The notes beneath the pieces are model-generated. The model was given only the letters and a program-made list of their open reading frames with translations. It was not told the origin of the DNA and did no database searches. A program made the translations under genes and the position numbers. Of a DNA stretch of 64,000 nucleotides, positions 43,817-57,983 are shown piece after piece. Source of the DNA: Streptomyces decoyicus (GTDB taxonomy: Bacteria; Actinomycetota; Actinomycetes; Streptomycetales; Streptomycetaceae); the NCBI RefSeq assembly GCF_019880305.1, contig NZ_CP082301.1, positions 2,914,001 through 2,978,000 of the forward strand, read 5' to 3'. Position 1 is the first letter of the stretch; every line of letters begins with the position of its first letter.

Positions 43817-44436
43817 ACCGCACCGCCCTCCCCTTGAGGCACCGAAGCGCCGAAGCGCCGAGCAGTATCCACTCAAACGGTGCGTCGATCGCACGAGTTG
43901 CACAAGAGGGCACGGGTGCACAGACCGCGCACGCGCTCCGGTTCCCGACTTCCACACGTCGGAAGTGCGATGGCCCGGCAGGGGGGTGTGCGGAGTTCCG
44001 TGACGGGCAGTGGAGGGCAGCGGACAGCGGACGGCAGAAGGCGGCTGAGTCCGGGCAGCGGACAGCAACGGACTCCGGACAGCGGACGGCAGCGGACTCC
44101 GGGCCGTGCGCAGTTCGGTGGCGGTTTGGCGGATGAGGGCGCAGGTAGCCGTGGGCGGGGCGGGGCCTCACGCCCGGCGCTCGGCTGCGGTGGTTGTGCG
44201 CCGTGTGGCGTGGTGGGCGCTGGAGGGGGTGGCAGGAGCGCGGGGGGCAGCCGGGCGCAAGTGGGGGACGGCTGGAGCCCCCTGGTGCGCCTTCGCTACT
44301 GCGCGCAACGCCCAGGCGGCTACTTGACTTTGGTCATCGCGATTCAGTCCCGCTTGTTGGGTATTGACTGTTCCATCCCGTTCTCTCTGGATATGCCAAC
44401 GTGAATCGTTGGCGGCATGTGCTTGGAGGCGAACCC
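43817..44436. other. 620-bp divergent region with ggacagcgg repeats
   Basis: Between about 44007 and 44102 the element ggacagcggacggcag and shorter forms (cggacagcaacggactcc) recur five or six times. The part nearest the regulator (44330-44430) is AT-richer (ttgttgggtattgactg) and probably holds its promoter. No gene is supported. Confidence 0.5.
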
Positions 44437-45831
44437 ATGGCCGCCCGACCACTCGTCGCGCGTCAGACCAACCAGCGACTGCGGTCCCTCATCCAGGAAG
44501 CCTCGCTGTCCAACTCCGCTCTGGCTCGCCAGGTGAACGTCTTGGGGGAGGCGCAGGGCCTCGATCTGCGGTACGACAAGACGTCCGTGAGCCGGTGGCT
44601 GAGTGGTCAGCGGCCTCGCGGCCGGGTTCCCGCCATCATCGCCGAGGCGCTGAGCGGCAGGCTGGGTCGCACGGTCTCGACAGAAGAGATCGGAATGGCC
44701 AACGGCAACAGCGTGACCTGCGGGGTCGGGCTTCATTTCGCGGCGACGGTGGAGGACGCGCTGGAACAGGTCCGGGAACTATGGCACATGGATGCCGAGT
44801 CCCGGGGGCTCTTGTCCCGTTCCGCCATGACCGCCTCGGCGTTGGTCGAACCCAGCAGGGACTGGCTCATCAGCTCCCCCGACCCCCAGGTGGCGCGTAG
44901 CTGGCGGCTGGGGCCGCGGGTGGGGATGACCGATGTGGAGCTGGTCAGGGCGACCACCCAGGCGCTGGCCGAACTCGACCACCGCGTCGGCAGCGGGTAC
45001 GTACGGCCGGTGGTGGTCTCGTGCCTCAGCAGCGTGCTGTCCGGGCTGATGGACGGGAGCTACGGCGAGACCACGGGGCGGCAACTGTTCGCCGCCGCGG
45101 CCCGGTTGACGGAGTTCGCCGGGTACACGGCCCTGGACACCGGGCAGCCGGGCCTGGCTCAGCGGTACTACATCCAGGCACTGCGGCTCGCGCAGGCCGC
45201 GGACGACCGTTGTTACGGCGGTTACGTACTGGCGGCCGGTCTGAGTCATCTCGCCGTCGGCGCCGGCTGCTCCAGGGAAGCCGTGCAGCTCGCACGGGCC
45301 GCCCAGGAAGGCACCCGGGGGCGGGCCCCGCTGGCCGCCCAGGCCATGTTCTACGCGACCGAGGCCCGCGGGTACGCCATGCTCGGGGACGCGCGGATGT
45401 GCAAAATACTGGCGGACAAGGCCATGGACGCCATGGCGCATGTCGTTCCGGGGGACAGCCCCGAATGGATCGCACATTTCGACCGGGCCTATCTGGCCGA
45501 CGAGTTGGCCCACTGTTTCCGGGATCTGAAGCAACCGCGCCCGGCCGCCCGCCGGGCCGAGGAGGCGCTTGCCCGGCATCCGCGGACCCGGGTGCGCCGC
45601 CGCGCCATCGACCTGCTGCTGCTCGCCACCGTGTTAGCGCAGGCCGGTGACGTCGAGGAGGCATGCCGGGCGGCGGTGCAGGCGGTGGCGCTGCTGGGCC
45701 GGATGAAGTCGGCGCTCGGCGAGCGGTACCTACAGAACTTCCGGGATGAACTGCGGCCTTTCAGCGACGCGCAGCCGGTGCGCGAATTCGACGCTCTGGT
45801 CCTGGAGAGCGGGGTGCGGGTGCCCCGGTGA
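44437..45831 (+). CDS. NsdA-like transcriptional regulator with N-terminal HTH and TPR-type helical repeats
   Basis: The 464-residue protein has an N-terminal XRE-like DNA-binding segment (NSALARQVNVLGEAQG...YDKTSVSRWLSGQRPRGRVP, about residues 25-70). A long helical region follows with repeats such as YYIQALRLAQAADDR and ARRAEEALARHP. This architecture is that of NsdA/NsdB-type regulators of Streptomyces, which influence antibiotic production and sporulation. It is not the NsdA orthologue as far as can be judged from motifs. ATG at 44437 is preferred because ggaggcgaaccc precedes it; a GTG at 44401 lacks an RBS. Its place ahead of the polyketide locus makes a regulatory link possible but not shown. 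Confidence 0.75.
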   Translation: MAARPLVARQTNQRLRSLIQEASLSNSALARQVNVLGEAQGLDLRYDKTSVSRWLSGQRPRGRVPAIIAEALSGRLGRTVSTEEIGMANGNSVTCGVGLHFAATVEDALEQVRELWHMDAESRGLLSRSAMTASALVEPSRDWLISSPDPQVARSWRLGPRVGMTDVELVRATTQALAELDHRVGSGYVRPVVVSCLSSVLSGLMDGSYGETTGRQLFAAAARLTEFAGYTALDTGQPGLAQRYYIQALRLAQAADDRCYGGYVLAAGLSHLAVGAGCSREAVQLARAAQEGTRGRAPLAAQAMFYATEARGYAMLGDARMCKILADKAMDAMAHVVPGDSPEWIAHFDRAYLADELAHCFRDLKQPRPAARRAEEALARHPRTRVRRRAIDLLLLATVLAQAGDVEEACRAAVQAVALLGRMKSALGERYLQNFRDELRPFSDAQPVREFDALVLESGVRVPR

Positions 45832-46271
45832 CGTGTGGTGTCCGGTGGGGCGGGGCGTCGGACGGTTGTCGGACGGGTCGTCGGACGGGTCGTCGGGCAG
45901 GTCGTCGGGCGAGGCGTTGGACGGGTCGTCGGGCGGGCGGGATGCCTGTCGTACGGGTGCCGACGGCCGGACGGCTCGTTCCGTCCCGCGGGGAGGTGCG
46001 GGGCCGGGGCCTGTCCGACCGTCGGCGGTAGGGAGTCACCCCGATGGGGTGCGGTGCAGCGGCGGAGGTGTACCGGTCGCCGGTGGCGATCCGTCCGGCC
46101 GCTTGGGGTGGGGTGGGCTGGAGTGGGCTGGAGTGGGGTGGGGCGGGGTGGGCGCGGCTCCCGGTTCTCCGGAAGGCCGCGTCGCCGGCTGGGGGTCCGT
46201 GCCGTCCGGTGGGGCCAGTGCCCGGCTGGGGGTCCGTGGCGTCCGGTGGGGGCCGGTTCCCGGGGTGGGCG
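45832..46271. repeat. repeat-rich convergent intergenic region
   Basis: Seven tandem 12-bp units of the form tcggacgggtcg span about 45858-45940. A G-rich run with (ggggt)n/(gggct)n at about 46100-46150 could form G-quadruplexes. Two near-identical 32-bp copies of ccggctgggggtccgtg-type sequence lie at 46185-46215 and 46222-46253. The genes on both sides converge here; no gene is supported. Confidence 0.7.
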
Positions 46272-46796
46272 TTAGGGCGCCATGCTGGTCGGCACGCCGG
46301 CTGTCAGCGGTATCGCTGCCCATACGGTGCAGCTGTCGTCGGCCTCGATCCTGCGGCCCCATCGTGACGAGGACTCGGCGACCAGTTCGAGTCCGCGGCC
46401 GTGCTCCTGCGCCTGGCCCGGTCGGCGCATCAAAGGCACCGACGCGGTCCCCCCGCGGTCGTGCACCTCGACATGCAGCAGGCTCTCCGACTTCCATATC
46501 CGGCAGGTGACACGTCTGCCGGCGGAATACTTGATGGCATTGCTGAAGAGTTCCGACAGGACGAGCAACACCGGATAGCGGGTGTCGTCGTCATGGATGC
46601 CTTGTCCGTCGAGCCAGGCACGTACCAGGTTCCGGCAGACCGGCACCGCCCGTTTCAGGGCCGGCAGACGAAATACCACGCAGGGTGCGGAGCGCCAGCA
46701 GTCGGCGGGAATCAATGAATTTCTTTCCCGAGGCCAGCTCGCGATATGCCGGGCGGTCACCATGACTTCGGCCGAATGCTTTGTGGTGGGTAACAT
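46272..46796 (-). CDS. HATPase_c anti-sigma-factor-like ATP-binding protein
   Basis: A 174-residue RsbW/SpoIIAB-type histidine-kinase-like ATPase of the very large Streptomyces family. These proteins bind sigma factors or anti-anti-sigma proteins. The N box is VLLVLSELFSNAIKYS, G1 is VEVHDRG and G2 is GRGLELVAESS. Compared with classical members it carries an N-terminal extension of about 45 residues including a CWRSAPCVVFRLPA segment. The ATG has aaaggggtagtc ahead. No sigma factor or STAS-domain partner lies next to it. Confidence 0.85.
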   Translation of the reverse strand: MLPTTKHSAEVMVTARHIASWPRERNSLIPADCWRSAPCVVFRLPALKRAVPVCRNLVRAWLDGQGIHDDDTRYPVLLVLSELFSNAIKYSAGRRVTCRIWKSESLLHVEVHDRGGTASVPLMRRPGQAQEHGRGLELVAESSSRWGRRIEADDSCTVWAAIPLTAGVPTSMAP

Positions 46797-47361
46797 GACT
46801 ACCCCTTTCGTACGTGCCTCATGGACTTCGATGTCGCTTCTGCCTCATGAAGCACGGCCAGCGCCATCGCTCGATCTGTCCTGGCAGCGGCCTTCGCAGT
46901 GCGCCGCGCCTCCGGTGCGTACCGGGCCGCTTTCCGACTCGCTTTCCCGTCATCATTCAACCAGTTCGCCGGTGCGCCCGGGAAGGCGCACAGTGCAGCG
47001 ACGGGAGCAGACGGGGGATATCGCGACGCGAAATAATATCACCATAAAAAAACGGTTGCGCATTACCGTCGAGGCAATTGACGGTAATGCGCGAGAAGTA
47101 CCGGAGAGGGCGTCGCGGCAAGAATCTATCAGAAAAGGCGGCGGTTCGGAATTACGGAATCCGTTTCCGTGGCGTCGCGGGAGGGGGCGCTGTTATGCCG
47201 GGGGATTCGGGTGGGGGATGTGGTCGACGTGTTTCCGCAGGTTTTCTGCGGTTTTCTTGTGGGGGTCCGTTGCGGGAGAGGCGAGGGCGGTGGCGGACAG
47301 GGCGACGCCCGGCGGGCCGGGGAGCCCGCCGGGCGTGTGCGATCCCCGAGAACCTGAGAGG
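46797..47361. other. 565-bp AT-richer region downstream of the PKS
   Basis: The region is noticeably less GC-rich than the rest of the window (for example around 47020-47110). It holds the promoter of the HATPase gene near 46797 and the PKS-operon terminator at 47046-47092. Open frames on the plus strand run antisense into the PKS and have no family-like translation. Confidence 0.5.
47046..47092 (-). terminator. intrinsic terminator of the PKS operon
   Basis: Read on the minus strand, a 13-bp perfect stem (47080-47092 with 47058-47070, 9-nt loop) is followed after 5 nt by a run of seven T (complement of 47046-47052). It lies about 270 bp past the PKS stop. This leaves a long 3' untranslated region. 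Confidence 0.75.
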
Positions 47362-53703
<6,342 letters not shown>

Positions 53704-53738
53704 CGGGGCTCCGTACGTGGGAGGTGATCTGCCCGTGG

Positions 53739-55073
53739 TCACACGGCTTCCGGACTGCCGAGGAGAATGGCGTTCTTCACACCGCCGACCTGGTAGTTGA
53801 AGCTCAGCGCGTAGTCGAAGTCGAGCGGCCGGGGCCGCCCGCCGGGGACCGGGTCGAAGGGCAGCCCGTCGGCCGGCTGCTCGCAGTTGGCGGTGGGGCA
53901 GACCTGCCCTCGCTCCATCATCATCAGCGTCATGGCGACGCCCAGGCAGCCGGCCGGGGCGCCGTTGTGGCCGAAGCAGCCTTCCTGGGACGTCATCAGC
54001 AGGTCGTTGTCGGCCCCGTACAGCTCCTTGATGGCGTTCGCCTCGAAGGCGGTGACGACGACGTTGCCGTCGCTGCCGCCGTGGACGTACGGCACATCGC
54101 TGATCCGCCACCGGTCGCCGAGGCAGCGGCGGACGGCGGTGACGAGTTCCGCGCCGGTGTCGTCGCAGGCGAGGGGGTTGGCCAGCCCGTCACGGGTCAT
54201 GGCGGTGGACAGCACCTGGCCGTAGACGTGGGCACCGCGCCGGGCGGCGTGCTCCCGGCTCTCCATGATCACCGTCGCCGCGCCCTCACCGTGGTTGATG
54301 CAGTCCGCCCGGCGGTCGTAGGGCCGCATGAGGGAGGTGAAGGACGGCAGCAGTTCCGGCATGTCGGTCGTGCGGAGGGCGTCGTAGGTCTGCTGTGCCC
54401 CGCTCAGCAGCCGTTGGATGTTCTGGATGAGATGGACGTTGAAGACGTCGACCCCGGTCACGACCGCGACATCGACCTCGCCGTGGGCGATCATCCGCTG
54501 GGCGTTGCCGATCTGCACAGCGGACGAGGCACAGCCGCACGAGACGGTGTAGCAGGGGCCGTTGGACTGGGTCAGCGCCGCCTGCACGAGTGCGACATCG
54601 GAGGGTGTCACGGCTTGTTCGGCCGCGACGAACAACTCCATGGCTTCCGGTGCGGAGGTTTTTCCGGGGTCGGCGCCCAGCACCGAAAGATAACTTTCGA
54701 CATTGGAGTCCACACCCCCGCGTCCGACCAGAATCGCTGCTTCACGCAGCGCACCGCCACAGAAAGTCAGCCCGGCATCGGTGGTGGCCTCCGCCATCGA
54801 CACCAGGCCGAAACGGTGTGCCGCGGTGTAATGCCGGGAGAAGAACGGCGGGACGTCCGGGAGGCGTTCGTCGAACATCTCCTGGGTGAGCTCGACCGAG
54901 CCGTAGTAGACCTCGTCACGCTTGAGGCAGGATTGGCCGCTGGAGACGACGTCCCACATGTCGTCGGCCGTGAAGACCGGCTCGGTGCGACCGGGCAGAC
55001 AGAATCCGACACCGGTCACCACAACATTCCGGCCGTCACTTCCGTTCTCATCCTTACCAGCTTCTCGGTTCAC
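53739..55073 (-). CDS. stand-alone beta-ketoacyl-ACP synthase
   Basis: A 444-residue KAS II-type thiolase-fold protein encoded directly upstream of the PKS. The condensing triad seems present: Cys in SCGCASSAVQIG (near residue 181), His in YVHGGSDGNVV (normally HGTxTxxND), and His in EGCFGHNGAPAG (normally GHxxGAAG). The altered residues around both His sites set it apart from housekeeping FabF. It might prime the PKS, act on the same ACP chain, or condense the finished acyl chain. The GTG start overlaps the stop of an 11-codon leader ORF by GTGA and has ggag 10 bp upstream. It forms an operon with the PKS. Confidence 0.85.
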   Translation of the reverse strand: MNREAGKDENGSDGRNVVVTGVGFCLPGRTEPVFTADDMWDVVSSGQSCLKRDEVYYGSVELTQEMFDERLPDVPPFFSRHYTAAHRFGLVSMAEATTDAGLTFCGGALREAAILVGRGGVDSNVESYLSVLGADPGKTSAPEAMELFVAAEQAVTPSDVALVQAALTQSNGPCYTVSCGCASSAVQIGNAQRMIAHGEVDVAVVTGVDVFNVHLIQNIQRLLSGAQQTYDALRTTDMPELLPSFTSLMRPYDRRADCINHGEGAATVIMESREHAARRGAHVYGQVLSTAMTRDGLANPLACDDTGAELVTAVRRCLGDRWRISDVPYVHGGSDGNVVVTAFEANAIKELYGADNDLLMTSQEGCFGHNGAPAGCLGVAMTLMMMERGQVCPTANCEQPADGLPFDPVPGGRPRPLDFDYALSFNYQVGGVKNAILLGSPEAV

Positions 55074-55105
55074 GACAGGACTCCGTTCCTCACCAGGTTC
55101 AACAT
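55070..55105 (-). CDS. 11-codon leader ORF coupled to the ketosynthase
   Basis: ATG at 55105 is preceded by agaggaga at ideal spacing, the best ribosome-binding site in this operon. It encodes M-L-N-L-V-R-N-G-V-L-S and stops in a TGA that overlaps the ketosynthase GTG (GTGA). The KS start itself has only a moderate site. The peptide may serve to load ribosomes for coupled KS translation. No arginine or amino-acid run suggests classic attenuation. Confidence 0.5.
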   Translation of the reverse strand: MLNLVRNGVLS

Positions 55106-55152
55106 GATCGTTCTCCTCTGCACATCGCTTTCTTCTTCGGGACGCACAGCAC

Positions 55153-55359
55153 CTATTCGGCGATTCTTGTGCGGTAACACCAGCGGTACACGGGCACCGG
55201 CTCTCCGCCCAACTCCGCGTATTCGCCGTAGAATTCGAAACGCTCGTACCCGTTGCCCCGCAGGAGCCTTATCGGATCGCCCGCGTTGTCGCGCGCATGC
55301 TGCGGCAGGGCAGTACCTTCCGGCCCGTCGACGAGGATCACCATTCTTCTTTTCGGCAT
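55153..55359 (-). CDS. DUF5988-like small protein of the polyketide locus
   Basis: The 68-residue protein has the layout of DUF5988 proteins: an N-terminal strand VILVDGPEG, a middle helix region IRLLRGNGYERFEFYGEY, and the C-terminal PVYRWCYRTRIAE ending in aromatic-Arg residues. Family members are often found in Streptomyces biosynthetic clusters; their function is not established. ggaggacggc precedes the ATG. It is the first gene of the DUF5988-leader-KS-PKS operon, 47 bp ahead of the leader ORF. Confidence 0.7.
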   Translation of the reverse strand: MPKRRMVILVDGPEGTALPQHARDNAGDPIRLLRGNGYERFEFYGEYAELGGEPVPVYRWCYRTRIAE

Positions 55360-55514
55360 GCCGTCCTCCGGTGTTCTGTCGCAGTGGGTTGTGGGGGGCA
55401 GGCTTCAGATGTGCGGTCGGGGGAACCCGGGGCACGTCATGGCGGAGGCGATTACCGGGGCCGGCCCGGCCGACTGCGGGAAGCGGGCCCGCTCGGCCCG
55501 GGGGGTTACGGAAC

Positions 55515-55550
55515 GGTGGCCGGCCGGTCTCAGACGACCGGCCGGCCACC
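55515..55550 (-). terminator. hairpin spanning the stop of the 55530-56006 ORF
   Basis: A 15-bp perfect stem ggtggccggccggtc (55515-55529) with its complement (55536-55550) and a tcagac loop. The loop contains the stop codon of the minus-strand ORF ending at 55530. It lies 155 bp upstream of the DUF5988-like gene, so it could separate that ORF from the PKS operon. Confidence 0.6.
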
Positions 55551-56006
55551 ATGACCGGCGACCTGGCCGGCGAACGGACCGGAGGCGCCGCCGGCGGCAG
55601 CCGGAACGCTGCCGTCGTCGGCGGCAAGGCCTGAGCCGCGGGTCAGGGAAGTCCCGGCCGCGGCAGTGGAGTCGGGGGTCGTCGCAGGGCCGTGGGAGAC
55701 GGTGGCGGCAGGCAGCTCGGCCGGGGAGACCGTCATGGTGCGGTCCGGGAGTCCTGCGCGAGCCGTGCTTTTGCCGTCGCACGGAGCCTTGCGGAGGGAG
55801 TTGCGGATCGGTGCCGGCGTCCACGTGCCGTTGCCGGCTGCGTGTGCCATGGCGACCGTGGTGGCGAGCGTCGCTTCCTCGCCGGGAACCGGGGTCGTGA
55901 GGGTCGTGTCACCGCCGGACCGGGCAGGTGCCGGCGCTGTCACGGTGAGGCCCGGGGTCAAGGCGCGTAGACCGTTGACCCAGCGAATGATGGAAATGGT
56001 TCGCAT
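55530..56006 (-). CDS. possible 158-residue Thr/Ala/Pro-rich protein of unknown function
   Basis: ATG at 56006 behind caggggg opens a frame with third-position GC of roughly 80 percent, which is consistent with coding but lower than the core genes. The product starts M-R-T-I-S-I-I-R-W-V-N-G-L and then has a long low-complexity Thr/Ala/Pro/Gly stretch with one Cys. No signal peptide, domain or repeat is recognised. An overlapping plus-strand frame (55666-56067) is an alternative with a less natural composition. The two hairpins bracketing it suggest a discrete transcription unit. Confidence 0.35.
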   Translation of the reverse strand: MRTISIIRWVNGLRALTPGLTVTAPAPARSGGDTTLTTPVPGEEATLATTVAMAHAAGNGTWTPAPIRNSLRKAPCDGKSTARAGLPDRTMTVSPAELPAATVSHGPATTPDSTAAAGTSLTRGSGLAADDGSVPAAAGGASGPFAGQVAGHGGRPVV

Positions 56007-56844
56007 GAAGCCCCCTGACCGAATGTGGGGGCCGATCAGCCGGTGCCGACGAATCGGCACCGGCTGACGGATCCAAAACCCTCTACCGGGGACGCCCATA
56101 CGGCATCTCGGTCTGACCGCAACCAGGCGCTGAGCCGGGCCAACGGGTAGGCCAGGTGCCGCTCCCCGGAGAGGATGGGCGGCCCACCGGTTGGATGCGA
56201 CTAGTTATCCACGCGGCTCGCCGGGCTACAACAGTCAACCGATAAGGCCACCCGTTCGGAGCAGCGCGAAAAGAACAAACTCGTACCAACTTGCGCAATG
56301 GCCTGAGGAGATGCCTTTATTCGACACATGACTGATGAAGCGTTTGATTGCTCACTGCTGCCGCTCGGTCGCGCGGGAGAACCGTGTGCAGCAACAAGCT
56401 CGCCGCTTGTCATTCTTGTGTGTGGAACGCAGCGGCAACCGACGTGCCGTCAATAGGCGGCGGCATCGGGACGGTGCCGCCCGGACACCGGAAGTCGCCG
56501 CGGCATCGGCGACCCTCGCACCGCATGCACAACTGCCTGCCGCCATAACTCAGTTGGCGATACGTCCACCATTCTCCCGTATCGGTGACGGAGTCATGGG
56601 AGGCGCCGGAACGGCCCGGCCGTGCCGGAGAGACCGGCCCTTTTGTTGACCTTGGCCGGCTGTTGTTCCCCTCCGCAGCGGACAGCACGCCAAAGCGCTC
56701 TCCCCCGGGGCCCGCAGTTCACCACACCGTCCACAGACATGAAGTCATCACGATTCCTCGACGCCGCTTTCACGCTCAAGAGCGAATCACGCCATCAGTA
56801 GCGGCCGACCGAATAACTCCTCAGCAGACAAGGGTGATTCGATA
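56007..56844. other. 838-bp intergenic region between polyketide locus and recombinase
   Basis: The region is mixed GC with AT-richer patches (for example 56210-56345) and no supported gene. A 14-bp perfect hairpin at 56036-56067 (cgaa loop) lies just upstream of the 56006 start and could be a leader structure or a plus-strand terminator. A short gccgg/ccggc hairpin followed by tttt is at about 56624-56645. aagggtga before 56845 is the recombinase RBS. The AT-richer patches and lack of conserved genes fit an acquired segment. Confidence 0.5.
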
Positions 56845-57894
56845 ATGAACCATAACGACGGGGGGCGGTTTCCGCAGGAGACCGACACCCAGACGATGAC
56901 ACTCGCCGACTACGGGGAACGGAGGTGGCCGGCAGCGATGCACGGCCTGGAACCCCTGACCATGTCCCCCTACCTGGCCGGGTGGCGTCTGCGCGTCGTT
57001 CCCAGCATCGGGCAGGTCCCCGTCCGGAAGGTCACCCGCCGCGTCGTCAACCGTGCGCTGCACTGCTGGATCGCCGACGAATGCGGGCTGTCGACGGTGA
57101 AGAACAGCCTTGCCGTCCTCGTGCGGGTCCTGGAACAGGCCGTGCGCGACGGGGTGCTGGACGCCAATCCGGCCCGGGTGGCCGGCTGGCAGCAGGAGTA
57201 CCAGCGGGCGCAGAGCGAACGCACCACGCCGAGAGCGCTGGCCCTGCCGGACGCGGAGGCACTGGAGCGGCTGGCGGCCACACTCGTCCAGCGGTCGTCG
57301 GACGGCTATGAGGGGTGGGGCGACATCGTCCGCTTCGCCGCCTGGACCGGTACCCGCTTCAGTGAAGTGTCCGCCCTCCAGGCCCAGGACATCGATATGA
57401 GCACCTGGACCTGGCAGGTCCAGCGCTACACCGTGTCCGAGCCGGAGGGCCTGGACGACCGCGCCTGCAGAGGCAGACACCAGCGGGTCGTGCCACTGCG
57501 CCCCGCCGTGCGGGAACTGGCGGCCGGACGGCTGGAGGCGGCGCGTCACACCCCCGTGGCGCGGCTGTTCACCGGCCCGCACCGGAGCCGGTTCACCGCT
57601 GCGGTGCTGCGGGACACGACCCGCTGGGACGACGTGGTGGCCGAACTCGGTCACGAGTACCTCCGGCGCCAGGATCTGCGCCACACCGGCCTGACCTGGA
57701 TGGCGGACGCGGGGCTTCCGTTGCCCTTGCTGTGCGGCGCCGCCGGGCGCCCTCCGCAGGACGCCCGGCGGTACCTGCCCCCTGACGGGCCTCTGCGGTC
57801 CGCAGCGATCCATGGGGAGCCACCGGCGAGTTCGGCCCCCGCCCGTATGACGGGCGGGGGCCGAGCCGCTTTCCGGCGTTCCCCCGCGGAGTGA
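56845..57894 (+). CDS. tyrosine-recombinase-like integrase, probably inactive
   Basis: The 349 residues align by motif with Streptomyces phage-type integrases: an N-terminal SAM-like core-binding domain (about 20-130) and a catalytic domain with Arg I in WTGTRFSEVSAL (near 168), a DLRHTGLTWMADAG block (near 278) and the tyrosine in ARRYLPPDG (near 308). The expected HxxR histidine (usually HDLRHT) is Gln, and the expected AGHGS histidine is Arg in AGRPPQ. Two of the catalytic residues are thus missing while Arg I, Arg II and Tyr remain. A strong hairpin (57833-57863) lies inside the last 20 codons, suggesting the original stop was earlier. No excisionase or att sites were found beside it. Confidence 0.8.
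   Translation: MNHNDGGRFPQETDTQTMTLADYGERRWPAAMHGLEPLTMSPYLAGWRLRVVPSIGQVPVRKVTRRVVNRALHCWIADECGLSTVKNSLAVLVRVLEQAVRDGVLDANPARVAGWQQEYQRAQSERTTPRALALPDAEALERLAATLVQRSSDGYEGWGDIVRFAAWTGTRFSEVSALQAQDIDMSTWTWQVQRYTVSEPEGLDDRACRGRHQRVVPLRPAVRELAAGRLEAARHTPVARLFTGPHRSRFTAAVLRDTTRWDDVVAELGHEYLRRQDLRHTGLTWMADAGLPLPLLCGAAGRPPQDARRYLPPDGPLRSAAIHGEPPASSAPARMTGGGRAAFRRSPAE
57833..57863 (+). terminator. hairpin inside the 3' end of the recombinase ORF
   Basis: cggcccccgcccgt (57833-57846) and acgggcgggggccg (57850-57863) form a 14-bp perfect stem with a 3-nt loop. Such stems normally follow a stop codon. Here the reading frame continues 31 bp past it. Confidence 0.6.
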
Positions 57895-57983
57895 CGGCAC
57901 CGGGTTCCCGGACGGGTCCGGACGGGTCACCTACGACCGCCGGCTCCCAGCCGGGGCGGGCCGTCATCCGGTGGGGCGGGCGG

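Noticed and set aside
56541..56610. tRNA-like segment (ccataactcagttggcgata)
   Set aside because: The D-arm-like piece lacks a pairing acceptor stem, an anticodon arm and a T arm.
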